From Schlesneria sp. (GTDB taxonomy: Bacteria; Planctomycetota; Planctomycetia; Planctomycetales; Planctomycetaceae): a stretch of 38,821 nt of DNA. The notes below the pieces were generated by a model. It worked only from the letters and a program-made list of their open reading frames with translations. It ran no database searches and was not told where the DNA came from. The translations under genes and the position numbers were made by a program. Of this stretch, positions 9,720-17,935 are shown in pieces. Location of the stretch: NCBI GenBank assembly GCA_028291515.1, contig JAQGHU010000045.1, forward strand, positions 1 to 38,821, in the 5' to 3' direction. Within the stretch, counting starts at the first letter, position 1, and each line of letters begins with the position of its first letter.

Positions 9720-11060
9720 CTATCCGACTAACTCCCGGATCGGGGTCCGATCGTCGAGCAGATATTGAGGCCGCCCGTTGAAGTCTGGCAGGGCGGTCTC
9801 TGGGTTGATCCCCAACACGTGATAGATCGTACTGATCACATTTTGGAAGCTGATTTTGCCGTTGACCGATCGTTCAGCGCGGTTGTCGGTTTCTCCAATC
9901 ACCTGCCCCATTGTCAGGCCGCCTCCATAGAAGAGAGCACAACCGGCATCCGCCCAGTGTTCGCGACCCGGACCGAGCGGCGTGATTTTCGGAGTGCGGC
10001 CGAATTCTCCCAACACCACAACCAGCACATCATTCTCCAGACCGCGATCTTTCAGATCGTCAACGAGGGCCGCGATGCTCATATCAAGAACTGGCATCAG
10101 GCACTTGAGGGCAAAGAAAATGTCGCCATCAGCGCTGCTGTGATGATCCCATTCCGCGGCGTGAAGTGTCACCACGCGCACCCCCGCTTCGACCAGCCGT
10201 CGTGCCATCAGGAACGGTTTGCCATTCCAATCGTACATGTACTGCTTGGCGGTCTGGTGCGGATACTTGCCAGCCTTATGTCCGTATCGAGCCAACGTCT
10301 CTGGTGACTCACCCGACAAATCAAATGCTTCCCTGACCTGCGGGGAAGCAATCATTTGCATCGCCTGCGACTGAAATCGATCTAACCCTTTGAAGGCGTC
10401 AGACCGGTCGAGATGGCGATGAAGATTGTCAAACGCCGACAGCAACGACTTGCGATTCTCAAGCTGCTGCAGATCTTTGACAGGGGTGAGATCGCTCAGC
10501 GATTCTTTGAACGGCCGAAACGGAGCGTGACCCGCTCCGGCATAGTACGGCTTTTCATAGTCGAACATGTCCGACGATTCGCTCAGACTGACGTAGCTTG
10601 GCAAGGCCGCTTCGGTCGGCGCGAGCTTGCTGACAATCGATCCAAAGGCCGGTCGCTTGCCCGCTCCACGAGGCAACCCGGTGTAGACCTCACTGAGATA
10701 GTGGTCATTTTCAACCGATCGAATCCCTCGAACGAGTGCCGTGCGATCCATCATCGCCGCCTGTCGCGGCATGTGCTCACAGATTTGGACACCGCTCAAG
10801 CTGGTCGCAATCGGCGAAAAAGGCCCGCGGTACTCCAGTGGAGCCTGTGGTTTCAGATCCCACATGTCGATATGTGACGGTCCGCCATTCAGGACGACGT
10901 AGATGACCGACTTTGGACGTTGAGGTGTCTTGGCGACTGCCTCCTGTCGCAGCAGATCGGCCAGCGTCAGCCCACCCAATCCCAAGGCACCAACTCGCAG
11001 CAACTCGCGTCGACTGAGCGTCGGCGAGTGATCGAGATGGCGATTCGCAATGCTCAGCAT
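9720..11060 (-). CDS. DUF1501 family twin-arginine exported protein
   Basis: 446-aa member of the DUF1501 (sulfatase/alkaline-phosphatase-fold) proteins that are greatly expanded in planctomycetes. An N-terminal Tat-type signal is visible (SRRELLRVGALGLGGLTLADLL, about residues 16-37). Family landmarks include VIYVVLNGGPSHIDMWDLKP, a central AAEWDHHSSADGD stretch, VVVLGEFGRTPKITP with GREHWADAG, and a C-terminal VLGINPETALPDFNGRPQYLL. In many planctomycete genomes such genes pair with a DUF1549/DUF1553 cytochrome-like gene, and no such partner lies here. The open frame allows a start 12 codons upstream, but ATG 11058-11060 is chosen for its GAGAGG at 8 bases and for giving a normal Tat n-region. 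Substrate unknown. Confidence 0.9.
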   Translation of the reverse strand: MLSIANRHLDHSPTLSRRELLRVGALGLGGLTLADLLRQEAVAKTPQRPKSVIYVVLNGGPSHIDMWDLKPQAPLEYRGPFSPIATSLSGVQICEHMPRQAAMMDRTALVRGIRSVENDHYLSEVYTGLPRGAGKRPAFGSIVSKLAPTEAALPSYVSLSESSDMFDYEKPYYAGAGHAPFRPFKESLSDLTPVKDLQQLENRKSLLSAFDNLHRHLDRSDAFKGLDRFQSQAMQMIASPQVREAFDLSGESPETLARYGHKAGKYPHQTAKQYMYDWNGKPFLMARRLVEAGVRVVTLHAAEWDHHSSADGDIFFALKCLMPVLDMSIAALVDDLKDRGLENDVLVVVLGEFGRTPKITPLGPGREHWADAGCALFYGGGLTMGQVIGETDNRAERSVNGKISFQNVISTIYHVLGINPETALPDFNGRPQYLLDDRTPIRELVG

Positions 11061-11327
11061 TCCTCTGACCTCTCTCGGCCTACGCAACGGCAACAATGGA
11101 TGCGATCATACAAGAACAATCGGAGTCGTTGCTAGGCCCTGGCCGCTGGGAAGAAGGAATCAAACGGAAGTCGCCGGTTTTTGGCGTCGCTCAGCCTAAG
11201 TTAGGACACCAATTTGGAGTGGTCGTCGATATGCTACCCTGAGAAGCCCATTCGACAATGCGATTGTCTGGTGCGAATTGAGATTTCATTCCGTTCATGG
11301 TCACAGCAAAAGAGGCTCGGCGAGGCG

Positions 11328-11984
11328 ATGGAAACATTGACTGTGGCAGGTGCCAATGCCCTTGCGGAGCTTGATCGTCTTCGAGAGGAGACGGCGAAAA
11401 CGGGTCTTTATCCGATTCTGTTTGGTAGCGCAGACGATTTTGAGACGGCGACAGAATTTGAATCAGATGAGCTCAATCCAGAAAATCTGATCAAGCAGAG
11501 CCAGGGAATTGACGTGGCGCGGTGGCTGGCCAACAAAGCCGACGAGCATGCGGACTTATTGCAGTCTGAAGATGGCGAATGGCCCACCGAGACCTTCGAC
11601 GAAATGGGAATCGTCACCCATGTGGACATCCAGAGTCGAAAGCCTCACCAGGAAGTGCTGATTGGATTGTTGCGGCTCGATGCTGCCTGGCAGGCGTTCG
11701 CTCATCTCGGTTGGGGTGGCTGGAATGATTGCCCATTTCCCGCCGAGCACTGTGCGCTGCATCGCTATTGGCAGAACCAATGGGGTGCCGAAGTCGTGAG
11801 CATTACCGGTTCCGTCGTCCAGTGCATCGTGTCACGCCCACCCCAAGACCGCGAGTCGGCATTAAGGCTCGCTCGCGAACAGCATATTTACTGCTATGAC
11901 ATCGTGGAGCAGGGGACTGGCTCGATCGCCGCTCTGGCCGCGGGGCTCGTGGATTCGAACTATTGGTACTTCTGGTGGGATTGA
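11328..11984 (+). CDS. DUF4253 domain-containing protein
   Basis: 218-aa soluble protein. The C-terminal half has the DUF4253 hallmarks: AWQAFAHLGWGGWNDCPFP, a HRYWQNQWGAEVVSITGSVV stretch (about residues 150-170) and the C-terminus SNYWYFWWD. No signal peptide or membrane segment is visible. The frame is open from 11214, but ATG 11328 is preferred because GAGG motifs precede it and the upstream codons look non-coding. The family function is not established; it is common in bacteria and sometimes lies near polymorphic-toxin or SMI1/KNR4-type immunity genes, but nothing here supports that role. It stands alone, divergent from the DUF1501 gene and followed by an inverted REP pair. Confidence 0.8.
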   Translation: METLTVAGANALAELDRLREETAKTGLYPILFGSADDFETATEFESDELNPENLIKQSQGIDVARWLANKADEHADLLQSEDGEWPTETFDEMGIVTHVDIQSRKPHQEVLIGLLRLDAAWQAFAHLGWGGWNDCPFPAEHCALHRYWQNQWGAEVVSITGSVVQCIVSRPPQDRESALRLAREQHIYCYDIVEQGTGSIAALAAGLVDSNYWYFWWD

Positions 11985-12003
11985 CGGTAACTACTCCCAC
12001 GAC

Positions 12004-12135
12004 CGTCATTCCCGCGCAGGCGGGAATCCAGCGAACGCAGAGCATCGACACAGGAACTATGGACCTTGCCCCGTGAGGATGGCTGGTAGTGATTTGCTGT
12101 GGAATCACTGGATTCCCGCCTCCGCGGGAATGACA
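12004..12135. repeat. REPIN-like inverted pair of REP elements
   Basis: Two 28-base sequences, 12004-12031 and 12108-12135, are inverted copies of each other with only two differences. Each is itself an imperfect palindrome built on ATTCCCGC...GCGGGAAT. The spacing (about 76 bases) and inverted arrangement match a REPIN, a short element mobilised in trans by a RAYT transposase. It lies between the stop of the DUF4253 gene and the stop of the thioredoxin-TPR gene. As transcribed RNA it would fold into one large hairpin and could also act as a bidirectional terminator between these convergent genes. Confidence 0.85.
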
Positions 12136-12143
12136 CGCGAGCC

Positions 12144-13007
12144 TTAGTACAACGCGGTGGCTAGTTGCCGCCGGAATTCGCCGGTCAGTTCCGAAGCAGG
12201 TCCCAGCATGTCGAAGATCTTTACCATGGTCGCTTTGGCTTCATTGCGGGCTTCGCCGTAGTCCTGCTTCACGATTTCCAGACAAGTCTCCAAAGCCTTG
12301 CGATGCTGTGACACGGCCGCGTAGGCATCTGCCAAACGAACGCGCAGGATCAAGTTGGCTGGATCCGCGTCGGCAGCCTTGCGAGCCTCGTCGACTCCGC
12401 CACTCTCGGCAGCGGCCAAGCGAACTTCCAGTTCCGACTTGATCCGTTCGGCGTCGGGTTCGAGAAAACCACGCGCGGCCAGCGTCTCAATGAGAGAGCC
12501 ACTCTCTTCCAGCCGGTTTTGCTTTAGCAGAACGTTCGCCAGACAAATCCGCAACGAGTCTTCTTTCGGTTCCAGTTCCAGAGCTTCACGATACTTGGAT
12601 TCGGCCAATTTCGGATCGCTCTCGACAAGTGCTGCCGCTTCTTTCGCCAATTCCTGGGCTCGTGAGGGGAGCATCGGGGCCAGCCACTGACGAATCTGCT
12701 CTTCGGTCAACATTCCGACGAACTGATCGACCGGTTGGCCCTGATACAATCCAAAGACCGTTGGCAGCGACTGAATTCCGAAGGCCTGCGCAATTTGTGA
12801 TTCTTCGTCGGTATTGATTTTGGCGAGGATGAATTTGCCGCCGTATTCCCCTGCCAACTTTTCAAGAACCGGTGCCAATTGCAGGCAGGGAGCGCACCAG
12901 GGAGCCCAGAAGTCGATGACGACCAGCGTTTCCATCGATTTCTGGACCACGTCGTTCTGAAACGTGGCCATGGTGACATTGATGACGTGCGACGATGCGG
13001 CGGACAT
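12144..13007 (-). CDS. cnoX: thioredoxin-TPR protein, CnoX/YbbN-like chaperedoxin
   Basis: 287-aa cytosolic protein. Residues 1-115 are a thioredoxin fold with the active site WAPWCAPC (Cys38 and Cys41), the cis-proline loop SLPTV and the KINTDEE strand. Residues about 120-287 are a helical TPR-like region (ESKYREALELEPKEDSLRICLANVLL and similar units), the layout of YbbN/CnoX. E. coli CnoX lacks the paired redox cysteines (SQHC), while this one keeps both, so it probably has oxidoreductase as well as holdase activity; that is inference. The start ATG has GAAAGG 7 bases upstream. It is convergent with the DUF4253 gene and lies 212 bases downstream of the DUF1598-like gene on the same strand. 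Confidence 0.85.
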   Translation of the reverse strand: MSAASSHVINVTMATFQNDVVQKSMETLVVIDFWAPWCAPCLQLAPVLEKLAGEYGGKFILAKINTDEESQIAQAFGIQSLPTVFGLYQGQPVDQFVGMLTEEQIRQWLAPMLPSRAQELAKEAAALVESDPKLAESKYREALELEPKEDSLRICLANVLLKQNRLEESGSLIETLAARGFLEPDAERIKSELEVRLAAAESGGVDEARKAADADPANLILRVRLADAYAAVSQHRKALETCLEIVKQDYGEARNEAKATMVKIFDMLGPASELTGEFRRQLATALY

Positions 13008-13219
13008 ATCGAGGCCTTTCTCAGGGTGAATTCAAGCCATGAGTGTACGCGGTCACGCGCGGGTCGGCAAATGCTGCGAAACGCGCCGACAAAGCAAGAA
13101 ATACCGATCAGGTCAGCATGAGAAGGCGAAGATTCATGCCGGAAAGAATCGGGATCTTGCACGAATGTGCGAGCCCACTTCGCGTCTGGCGGATTCAAGC
13201 GACGAACTTGATTCAAACG

Positions 13220-14647
13220 CTACTTGGAGGTCGTCACTTTCTTATCCGCATCCCACCACCAGCGATGAGTTTCGCTGCGTGCTGTAGACGCTGCAGTTTG
13301 TCGATCAGACTCTAAGCGCTGAGCATCCGTCGCCGGCACGATCGACTTGCCGAGAGTTTGATTGGGGTGAATCGACACACCTCCACCAACAAGACCGACG
13401 ATCATGCTCCCCGCTTTTTTGTAGTTGACCGATGAGGGAACTTGTTTGGGAGCATTGAACGTCGGGACGCCGAGACGTTGTTCATCCAGCAACGTCGCCA
13501 TCTTCCAGTCGACCTTATCGGAAAGCCGCTCTTTGTGAAGCAGTGCGACCAACACAGCCCAGTCGGTCAGATTCTGCAGTTCTCCAAAGATCGGTGACTT
13601 CGCAGCCAGTTCCGGAAATTTCTCGGTAAACTGCTTGGCGAAAGCCTTGGTCGAAATTCGCGTCGTCGCCGCGCCAGATCGATTGCCCTGAGCATCAGCG
13701 ATCTCTTCTTCCGCCAGCAGTTGCAGCCGCTGACCGGCGAATCGAAACGCGAGGCCATCTTCACTGCGGTAGATCGCGTCGTAGAGCGGAACAAACCACC
13801 AGCGCTGCATCGTGTTGCCATTGGCACCCAGCATCGCGAGATGACTTTTCAGCCCTTTAACGCCAGGGTTCTCGTGACCCATCGCGATGCGCTTCATCCG
13901 ATAATCGGCCTCGATCAGGGCCACCGCGAAATGGGTGTCAGGGGACACGCCGTCCACTCGCACGGTCTGCATTCCCAGGATGTCATCCATTTTCTTGAAG
14001 CGTGCCTCGACGACATCAGCAGTGGCAGCACCACCTTGCTTGATGAACTTCTGCAGTTCAGCCAGTCGTTCCGGCACGGGATCGATCGAGCAACCGATAT
14101 TGCGTGCCTGGCGAAGTGTTCGCAACGCGACAACAAAATCATCGAGCCTTAATGTCGGTCGTCCGCTGTTCACGCCAATCATGCGTCCCACGGCATCGGG
14201 GGCGAACCCCTCGGCAGGGCCGGCGATCACGAGGTCTTTCGTTTCCGGCAGTACGAAAACATCTGTGATCTGCTGCAATCCGGCCAGAAAGAAGACCTCG
14301 TCTGGAATAGGCGATTGCTCGGTCAGATGCTTCTCGATCTGCCGCTCCCACTCGACCAGTGAAACATAGCGCAGTTCGCTGGTTTGATTGATGTCCGCGT
14401 TCAAAGATTTCTTGGCAACCAGTTCCCGCCGCTTCTTATCAAGAGTCCCCGTGGAGTCAGTCGCGATCACCACGCTGACAACGCCCGCTGCATCAATCTT
14501 AATTCCCCCAGCATTGTTCTGGTTGTTTCCTCCGTTATTGTTCCCTCCATTGTTGCCCTGTGCGCGAACACTCGTTGGTACAAACGGCGAACCGATGGCA
14601 ATCATCAACGAAGCCAGGATCAGTATCTGACGAAGGGCACGAGACAT
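13220..14647 (-). CDS. exported DUF1598-like planctomycete protein
   Basis: 475-aa secreted or periplasmic protein. It has a signal peptide with cleavage probably after SVRA at about residue 29, then an Asn/Gly-rich linker (about 30-47) and a long globular region with no recognised catalytic motif (VVALRTLRQARNIGCSIDPVPERL, FAVALIEADYRMKRIAMG). The pattern resembles DUF1598, a family known mainly from planctomycetes; this is memory-based and moderate. A 12-base perfect palindrome (14649-14660) containing the GGAAAG ribosome binding site sits just before the ATG. The function is unknown. Confidence 0.72.
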   Translation of the reverse strand: MSRALRQILILASLMIAIGSPFVPTSVRAQGNNGGNNNGGNNQNNAGGIKIDAAGVVSVVIATDSTGTLDKKRRELVAKKSLNADINQTSELRYVSLVEWERQIEKHLTEQSPIPDEVFFLAGLQQITDVFVLPETKDLVIAGPAEGFAPDAVGRMIGVNSGRPTLRLDDFVVALRTLRQARNIGCSIDPVPERLAELQKFIKQGGAATADVVEARFKKMDDILGMQTVRVDGVSPDTHFAVALIEADYRMKRIAMGHENPGVKGLKSHLAMLGANGNTMQRWWFVPLYDAIYRSEDGLAFRFAGQRLQLLAEEEIADAQGNRSGAATTRISTKAFAKQFTEKFPELAAKSPIFGELQNLTDWAVLVALLHKERLSDKVDWKMATLLDEQRLGVPTFNAPKQVPSSVNYKKAGSMIVGLVGGGVSIHPNQTLGKSIVPATDAQRLESDRQTAASTARSETHRWWWDADKKVTTSK

Positions 14648-14795
14648 TGGAAAGCTTTCCGAGTTGTAGACGGGCCCGTATCGAGGGAATCCAGACGGAC
14701 GATCTCATTCTATCGCGGCGATTCGTCGAAAGCAGCATTTTCTTTTGCCGCTGCTCGCTCGCAAAGGCACATCTAGAAGTGATCGGCTCATGCCT

Positions 14796-15293
14796 CTAGA
14801 TCCCGACGCGCATCTCACACATGGCCCATTGTCCGAAGTTCTCTTCGACTTCGACACGTAGCGAACTTAGATTTCGACTTCCCGGATGCTGTCGCAGAAC
14901 TTCGCGTAGTTGCTGGCCCATCCAATGAGCGATCAGTTCGGCGGTGGTGTTGGCAACGGGCAGCAGGATGCAGTCCTCGCGAGGAAACACCCACCGACGC
15001 TCTTCAAATGTCGCGGTCACTTCGCGATCGTCAGCCACGACCTTAATCTTGGGATGCGATGTTGGCAGCAAGACTCGATGATCCAGGTCATTCACGAGCT
15101 TTTGTGTGGCATCCCGCAGAGCGATGAAGTCGAAGACGTAGCTGTTCTCGTCAAGCGGCCCGGCGACTTCCACGGCAACGCGCCAGTTATGTCCATGCAG
15201 TCGCTCACAGATATTGCCATTGAAGGTAATGAAGTGCGCGGCACTAAAAACCAGATGGTCCTTGGTCACGCGAACGCGATATTGCTCAGTCAT
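14796..15293 (-). CDS. 6-pyruvoyl-tetrahydropterin synthase / QueD family protein
   Basis: 165-aa T-fold enzyme. Zinc ligands appear as His20 in FSAAHF and His33/His35 in RLHGHNW, with Cys29 in the usual catalytic position (NICE..HGHN), LDHRVLL in the middle and the C-terminal EVEENFGQWA carrying the pterin-anchoring Glu. The family converts 7,8-dihydroneopterin triphosphate to 6-pyruvoyl-tetrahydropterin or to 6-carboxy-tetrahydropterin (QueD). I cannot tell which from the sequence alone. The start ATG 15291-15293 overlaps the upstream CitG-like gene by 8 bases and lacks a good ribosome binding site, so translational coupling is likely. A longer frame starting at 15335 is rejected because it adds 14 codons inside the upstream gene. 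The context (CitG-like protein and dehydrogenase, no other queuosine genes) argues for a pterin cofactor rather than queuosine, as inference. Confidence 0.85.
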   Translation of the reverse strand: MTEQYRVRVTKDHLVFSAAHFITFNGNICERLHGHNWRVAVEVAGPLDENSYVFDFIALRDATQKLVNDLDHRVLLPTSHPKIKVVADDREVTATFEERRWVFPREDCILLPVANTTAELIAHWMGQQLREVLRQHPGSRNLSSLRVEVEENFGQWAMCEMRVGI

Positions 15294-16239
15294 GATGGGG
15301 CTTTTCTGTGGGGGCTTGTCGAATACGAGCCGCATGCTGCAGCACTTCGTCGCGGGTCGGTGGCTCGATCACATCGTATCGGATAGCGATTAGCAACGTG
15401 GCCGCGATCAAGTCCGCTGTCGTGCCTGGATTTCGCCGATGTCCATCGCCGCGCAGCCATTCGTCGAATCGATGAAGTGCGTTCCAGCCTTCCAGATGAG
15501 CTGGCCAGTCGGTGCGAACCACAGCTGCAGCTCGTTCCTGCAGTTCCTTGGCCACGGTCGAACCGCATTTGCGAACGACCAGGGAATCAGGTCCATCGGC
15601 CAACAGCTTCAGTTGCAGTCGGATCACACTTGCTTCCCAGGGAACAAGTCCGGGCAACCCAGCCAACGTGTCGATTTGTCGGATCACACTCCCTAACTGG
15701 TGGCACCAGTTCCAATTGTCCAGGAGCCAGGGCAGGGCCAACCGCTCAACGTAGGCGTAGTTTGTGGAATACTGCTCAGCAATCCGATCGCGATCGGCAG
15801 CGAGTGCCATAGCGTCGCGCAGTGAAATTGTCGGCCTATCGTGAACGTCTTGAGACTTAACTTGTCCCATTCCACCAGGTCTCGCTAGGCGAATCGCTGC
15901 ATAAACGTGCTCCGCATCTTCTATCGTTGTTTGCGACAGAACATCGGCAATTCCTTCTGGCTGATCGAGTGCTACTGCAGCCAGTGGAGCGATTAACAGC
16001 GCAATTCCGAGATTCACATTAGACCGGGACTCGCGGTGAGTCTGCTCGATGGCATTGAGTACCGATCTCCCCAGGCCGACATGCTGACTGGCAGCCAGCG
16101 GTTCTGCGATTGCCGCTGCCGCCGAGACGAAATCGTCGTAGCAGAGATCTTCGAACGAAGCTCCCGGGTGGACATTTCCCACCTTCCGCGCCGTGGCTTC
16201 CATCAGGCAACTGATCTCAATTTGCTCGGCCAGGTTCAT
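15286..16239 (-). CDS. CitG-like (triphosphoribosyl-dephospho-CoA synthase family) protein
   Basis: 317-aa protein with the CitG/MdcB family pattern: KVGNVHPGASFEDLCYDDF at about residues 19-37 (family form KPGNVHPG..F.D) and SNVNLGIALLIAPLAAVAL (family form NTNLGIILLLAPLA). The family attaches a phosphoribosyl group to dephospho-CoA in citrate lyase and malonate decarboxylase biogenesis, but no citrate lyase or malonate decarboxylase genes are here. Stand-alone archaeal and planctomycete-type homologues have been annotated near pterin-linked C1 genes; I recall this without being able to verify it. Its ATG overlaps the stop of the upstream dehydrogenase (ATGA) and its stop overlaps the PTPS start, so the three genes form one tightly coupled operon. 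A role in transferring a ribosyl-phosphate group during pterin cofactor synthesis is speculative. Confidence 0.78.
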   Translation of the reverse strand: MNLAEQIEISCLMEATARKVGNVHPGASFEDLCYDDFVSAAAAIAEPLAASQHVGLGRSVLNAIEQTHRESRSNVNLGIALLIAPLAAVALDQPEGIADVLSQTTIEDAEHVYAAIRLARPGGMGQVKSQDVHDRPTISLRDAMALAADRDRIAEQYSTNYAYVERLALPWLLDNWNWCHQLGSVIRQIDTLAGLPGLVPWEASVIRLQLKLLADGPDSLVVRKCGSTVAKELQERAAAVVRTDWPAHLEGWNALHRFDEWLRGDGHRRNPGTTADLIAATLLIAIRYDVIEPPTRDEVLQHAARIRQAPTEKPHHD

Positions 16240-17219
16240 CGAATGGTCTTTGCCGGAAAGTCGACGATAACTTTGATCGCCCCGTCTCGTCGATCACGAA
16301 ATAGCTCAAAGGCCTGCTGCAATTGAGACAACGGGAAGCGATGCGTGATGATCGGCGAGACATCAATTCGTCCTTCGCCGATCCATCGCATCGCCAGCGG
16401 AAAATCGCGGCCAAAATCGGGGCCGACCGAGGTATGGACCGTCACGTTCTTGAAGAACAGATCTCGCCAGCGCAGGCCATCGACCAGCTTTGGCGGGACA
16501 CCAAAACAGAGCAACTGGCCACCTTTCCGGCAGAGATCAATGCAAAGATTCAGTTGCTGATCGGCATGCCCCACGCATTCGATCACAACATCCGGCAGGT
16601 GCCCCCCGAGAATCTTACGTATCGCTTCGACCGGATCCTGCTTCAAGTTGCAGACCGTGGCCGTCGCGCCCATTTTCGGACTGACCTGCAATCGACTTTC
16701 CAGCAGGTCGATCCCGATGATATGGCGAGCTCCCATGTTTCGCAGGGCCGCATTCATCAGTTGGCCCATCGGTCCCTGACCAACGATTGCCACGTCGAGA
16801 TCCAGCAGGTTGGGAAGCTTCTTGAGGGCAAAGATCGCCGTCCCCAACGGCTGCGCCATCAACGCTTGTTCTTCAGGAATGTTGGTTGCAATCGAGATCG
16901 CCTGGTTCTCATCCAGCACATATCTCTCGAACAGCCCCTGTTGAGCCACAGGCACCGCCAGAACTCGATCACCGACCTTCCACCGGTGGCCGTTCGTGGC
17001 CGTAACCGTTCCGATCATCTCATGCAGCGAATGTCCGATCTCGATTGGCCATTCATCCCAGCCATTGAAGTAGGGGAGGTCCGAACCGCAGAGGCACGTT
17101 GTTTCGGGCTGGAAGATGATCTGCCCCGAAATTCCATCCGGCGGGACATCCGCCAACATCGGTTCAGGAAGATCAACCAGCCGAATCTTTCCAGGGGCAT
17201 ACATGTCACCGGCGAGCAT
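16236..17219 (-). CDS. zinc-type medium-chain dehydrogenase/reductase
   Basis: 327-aa MDR-superfamily oxidoreductase. The N-terminal GroES-like domain carries the probable catalytic zinc ligands Cys44 (CLCGSD), His63 (IGHSLHE) and Glu67. The nucleotide-binding Rossmann domain has VGQGPMG at 146-152 followed by an acidic GIDLLESR turn, suggesting NAD. The four-cysteine structural zinc lobe is absent, because no CxxCxxC run follows VGDRVLAVP, so this is a short-lobed MDR. The start ATG 17217-17219 has GAGGA 7 bases upstream, and the longer open frame adds 19 unlikely residues. It is first gene of the operon with the CitG-like and PTPS genes. The substrate is unknown: alcohol, polyol or threonine-like substrates fit the fold. 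Confidence 0.85.
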   Translation of the reverse strand: MLAGDMYAPGKIRLVDLPEPMLADVPPDGISGQIIFQPETTCLCGSDLPYFNGWDEWPIEIGHSLHEMIGTVTATNGHRWKVGDRVLAVPVAQQGLFERYVLDENQAISIATNIPEEQALMAQPLGTAIFALKKLPNLLDLDVAIVGQGPMGQLMNAALRNMGARHIIGIDLLESRLQVSPKMGATATVCNLKQDPVEAIRKILGGHLPDVVIECVGHADQQLNLCIDLCRKGGQLLCFGVPPKLVDGLRWRDLFFKNVTVHTSVGPDFGRDFPLAMRWIGEGRIDVSPIITHRFPLSQLQQAFELFRDRRDGAIKVIVDFPAKTIR

Positions 17220-17297
17220 AGCCAATTCCTCGTGCCATCGTATGGTTCGATTCGCGCAACTGCGATAATCGCACACGAGCAGATTGCACCTGTTCTC

Positions 17298-17789
17298 TTA
17301 TCCTTCGTCAACGTAGATGGCGAGGCACTTCTTATCTTGCCAAAAGGTTTCCAATGTCAGCTTGGGCTTGATCACGCACTTGATGGTCAATGGGCTCAAT
17401 CGAACACTAATGGCATGGCTTCCTCTGCCATCGAAGGTTCCAATATCCACGATCTCGGCCCCGCTCAATTCCAGACCATTCCTTTTCAGATAGTCCATGA
17501 TCGTCGGTACCTGAAGATCGACACCCGTTGTTGCTTCCGCGTGAGGATTTCGAAGCACTTTCGCGGTGGCAGTAAGCTCTGCCAGATCAGCCGGATGCCG
17601 ACGAAAGTGTTCTTCATAACTGCGGTAATAGATCGATTCTAGAGCTTCGCCTTGCGTCATGAAGACTCCATCCACAACGTATCCAACCTCCCAATCACCG
17701 TAGAGTCGATCCCATTCGCGCTGACGAGCGGTGCGCTGCTTGACGCCCCCCGCGTTCCCAATTCTGCGTTCCACGATCTTCCATGCCAT
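17298..17789 (-). CDS. hypothetical protein upstream of the dehydrogenase operon
   Basis: 163-aa soluble protein that I do not recognise. It has no signal peptide or membrane segment. It contains a WDRLYGDWEVGYVVDGVFMTQ segment and an YYRSYEEHFRRHP segment in the first half, and a GAEIVDIGTFDGRGSHAISVRL segment with a VIKPKL strand near the end. The latter half is beta-rich. A weak GGTGA precedes the ATG at 17787-17789. It is on the same strand and 78 bases upstream of the dehydrogenase start, so it may be the first gene of that operon. The balanced codon use and length support a real gene. Confidence 0.65.
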   Translation of the reverse strand: MAWKIVERRIGNAGGVKQRTARQREWDRLYGDWEVGYVVDGVFMTQGEALESIYYRSYEEHFRRHPADLAELTATAKVLRNPHAEATTGVDLQVPTIMDYLKRNGLELSGAEIVDIGTFDGRGSHAISVRLSPLTIKCVIKPKLTLETFWQDKKCLAIYVDEG

Positions 17790-17866
17790 GGGTCATTCAC
17801 CGAAGGTCGGGAGGAGACTGCTACCGGTCCATTGCGATTTAAGATTGTGCCAAATCATGCCACTGC

Positions 17867-17906
17867 AAAACAGCAAAGCCCGGCTTGTTTCCAAACCGAG
17901 CTTTGC
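17867..17906 (-). terminator. probable intrinsic terminator of the EF-G gene
   Basis: Read on the minus strand, an imperfect stem GCAAAGC/GCTTTGC extended by CGG/CCG pairs, with a short loop, ends in a T-containing tract (TGTTTT). It lies about 30 bases past the EF-G stop. The stem has one wobble and one bulge, so confidence is moderate. Confidence 0.6.
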
Positions 17907-17935
17907 AAGTTCATTCACCGAACAGGTCTGAAGCT

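Noticed and set aside
16323-17642. 439-codon plus-strand open frame across the dehydrogenase gene
   Set aside because: Antisense shadow of the dehydrogenase and its upstream gene, Arg/Gln-rich with no recognisable domain.
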